64,000 nt of DNA from Perognathus longimembris pacificus (lineage: Eukaryota > Chordata > Mammalia > Rodentia > Heteromyidae): assembly GCF_023159225.1 (NCBI RefSeq), contig NC_063180.1, positions 9,235,297-9,299,296 of the forward strand. The letters are read 5' to 3'. The notes beneath the pieces are model-generated. The model was not told the DNA's origin and did not search any database. It worked only from the letters and a program-made list of their open reading frames with translations. The translations under genes and the position numbers were made by a program. The stretch's first letter is position 1, and each line of letters begins with the position of its first letter. This document shows positions 62,506 through 64,000 of the stretch, one piece after another.

Positions 62506-62699
62506 ACACCAAGATTCAAAGAGAAAGATGTTAAGACTTGAACTCAAACAGAACACAGTTAAATTGCATCTCACCTACTGAGTAAGCTGTAATCTTGGCC
62601 AAGTCATTGAGCCTTTGTTTTTCTTATCTGTATGAGGGAAATTATAATTACTTTGACTATCAGAGACATTAAGTACATTGAAGCCGTGGCTATTTTTGG

Positions 62700-62785
62700 T
62701 GGATGCTGTTGGCTCACACCTGTAATCCGAGCTGCTCAGGAGGCTGAGTTCTGAGCATCTTGGTTTGAAACCAGCCCTTTAAGGT
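62700..62785 (+). repeat. 7SL-like SINE head, 3'-truncated
   Basis: 'ttggctcacacctgtaatcc', 'gctgctcaggaggctgagtt'. The tRNA-like part is missing. Confidence 0.75.
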
Positions 62786-64000
62786 CTGATTCTGTTTTGT
62801 AATGCTTTTCTTAGTTGTCAGTAAATAACAGAGTGTAGCTAGTTCAATAAATGTCCACATCCCCTACTAGGACATATGCGCTGCAATTATCTAGGGCCCA
62901 GTTGCTCTTATGTGTGGCTTTGGAACAGATGCTCAGTCTACTCCTGTTGTATTAGTGAGTGAATGACACAAGTAGGGGTTCAGTAAAGGATTGTCACCAA
63001 ATGGATGGAAACTGAGGAACGTCAGTATGATTGCATTTTAACTTCAGTCTAGGTTCAATCTTTAGTTAGAAAAAGTAGGGCCCAGTAGAAAACGAAACCT
63101 TCCTTTACAATATTAATTTTGGAGATTAAGGTCATGCCACCCAAATCATCTCTTATAGTAGTTTTGCACATGCCTATCACCGGTAAAATTTCAATAGTTA
63201 ATGAATGTCACCACGATTAGCTTAGTCACATACAATTACATAAATTTAGTTCCTTATTTATGACAAAATACTTCCTTTATTTACAACTTGCTCTGTCAAA
63301 CTTCAAAGATTTCCTCTTGTATTATAATTCGGAATTTGTAGTGTTGGCTTGCAGCCCTGTCAGCTTCTGCTTTCTGGGTGGTAGATGTTGATGTTTAGAT
63401 CCTGAGCCAGATCTGGAACTTTACACTCAGTAAGCATTTACATGAAAGGCTTTTATATTTGTACTTCCTTGACTGATTCACCTCTTTCTTAGGCTTTGCT
63501 TTTTTCTCTGAATATATATAATGTCTCCTCAGAGGTGTGAACGCAGTGACTCACAATGTATCTCTTGGTATTCATAATGTCTGTGGATTTCTCATTTGTC
63601 CAAAGCATTCTCTGACATTAGTCTACATTGGAACATTAGTAGTCTTCCTGATAATTACAAGTGACATTTATGCGTGGTAACACTGATTACTTTCTAAACA
63701 AAATAAGTGATCTGAAAATAACTCACTGTAAATACTGTAAGTAAAATAGGTTTACAGTTAAATAACTGAAATTTTATACTCATTCTATTATACAAAGAGA
63801 ATATACCTTGGAAGAAAAGAGATGTGGGTCAAAAACTATAGCTCTACCAATGATTAACCCTGTGACTTTGGTTAAATCATGTACATTTCCTTGGTTTCAA
63901 TTCCCCCTTCTCTACAAATGGAAGTAGTAATCTATGATGGTGGAGTGGCCCCTCATGATGAAGACTTAGCAGAACCTAGAACAACTTTGTAGAAACAATA
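62786..64000. other. Intergenic, no gene seen
   Basis: Unique AT-rich sequence to the window end, no recognised coding, RNA or repeat signal. Confidence 0.5.

Overview
The window is mammalian, almost certainly rodent, intergenic DNA: AT-rich, with no spliced host gene that I can recognise, and packed with tRNA-derived (ID-like) SINEs, composite 7SL/tRNA SINEs, LINE-1 fragments and microsatellites. The dominant SINE is a dimer of an ID-like tRNA head and a second tRNA-like unit ending in '...caggactggc' plus poly(A). This looks like the heteromyid/geomyoid (kangaroo rat, pocket mouse) lineage. That assignment rests on repeat style and is an inference.

The main content is a full-length endogenous gammaretrovirus on the + strand (14531-23089, 8.56 kb). 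Its two 537-bp LTRs show no difference when read side by side. It has a perfect 18-nt tRNA-Pro primer site, a splice donor, gag ending in UAG followed by an in-frame pro-pol frame, an overlapping env, and a polypurine tract. All three frames are open. A second in-frame product, glyco-Gag, can start at a CUG in a strong Kozak context. Two Env positions depart from the usual gammaretroviral motifs. It sits in an old L1 fragment with an ATATA duplication.

Around it I see signs of an older, minus-strand LTR element. Two related ~300-bp LTRs at 11381-11684 and 24733-25026 lack duplications of their own, but their outer flanks are both GATAT. A tRNA-His-like primer site lies inside the right-hand LTR. 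If correct, the gammaretrovirus is nested inside a decayed 13.6-kb provirus. The same interval holds a (CCCTCT)n array, a GC-rich degenerate tandem repeat, and a chimeric retropseudogene in which a TDH (L-threonine dehydrogenase) cDNA runs into C2H2 zinc-finger sequence at a shared stretch.

Other landmarks are an ARL14EP processed pseudogene (26265-27752, minus, 19-bp target duplication), a class II-type solo LTR (48065-48624, 6-bp duplication GGTACT), a truncated L1 with its 3' end (about 7140-9095), a reverse-oriented L1 3' end (about 44620-46050), and some twenty SINE copies. The remaining stretches carry no gene I can support.
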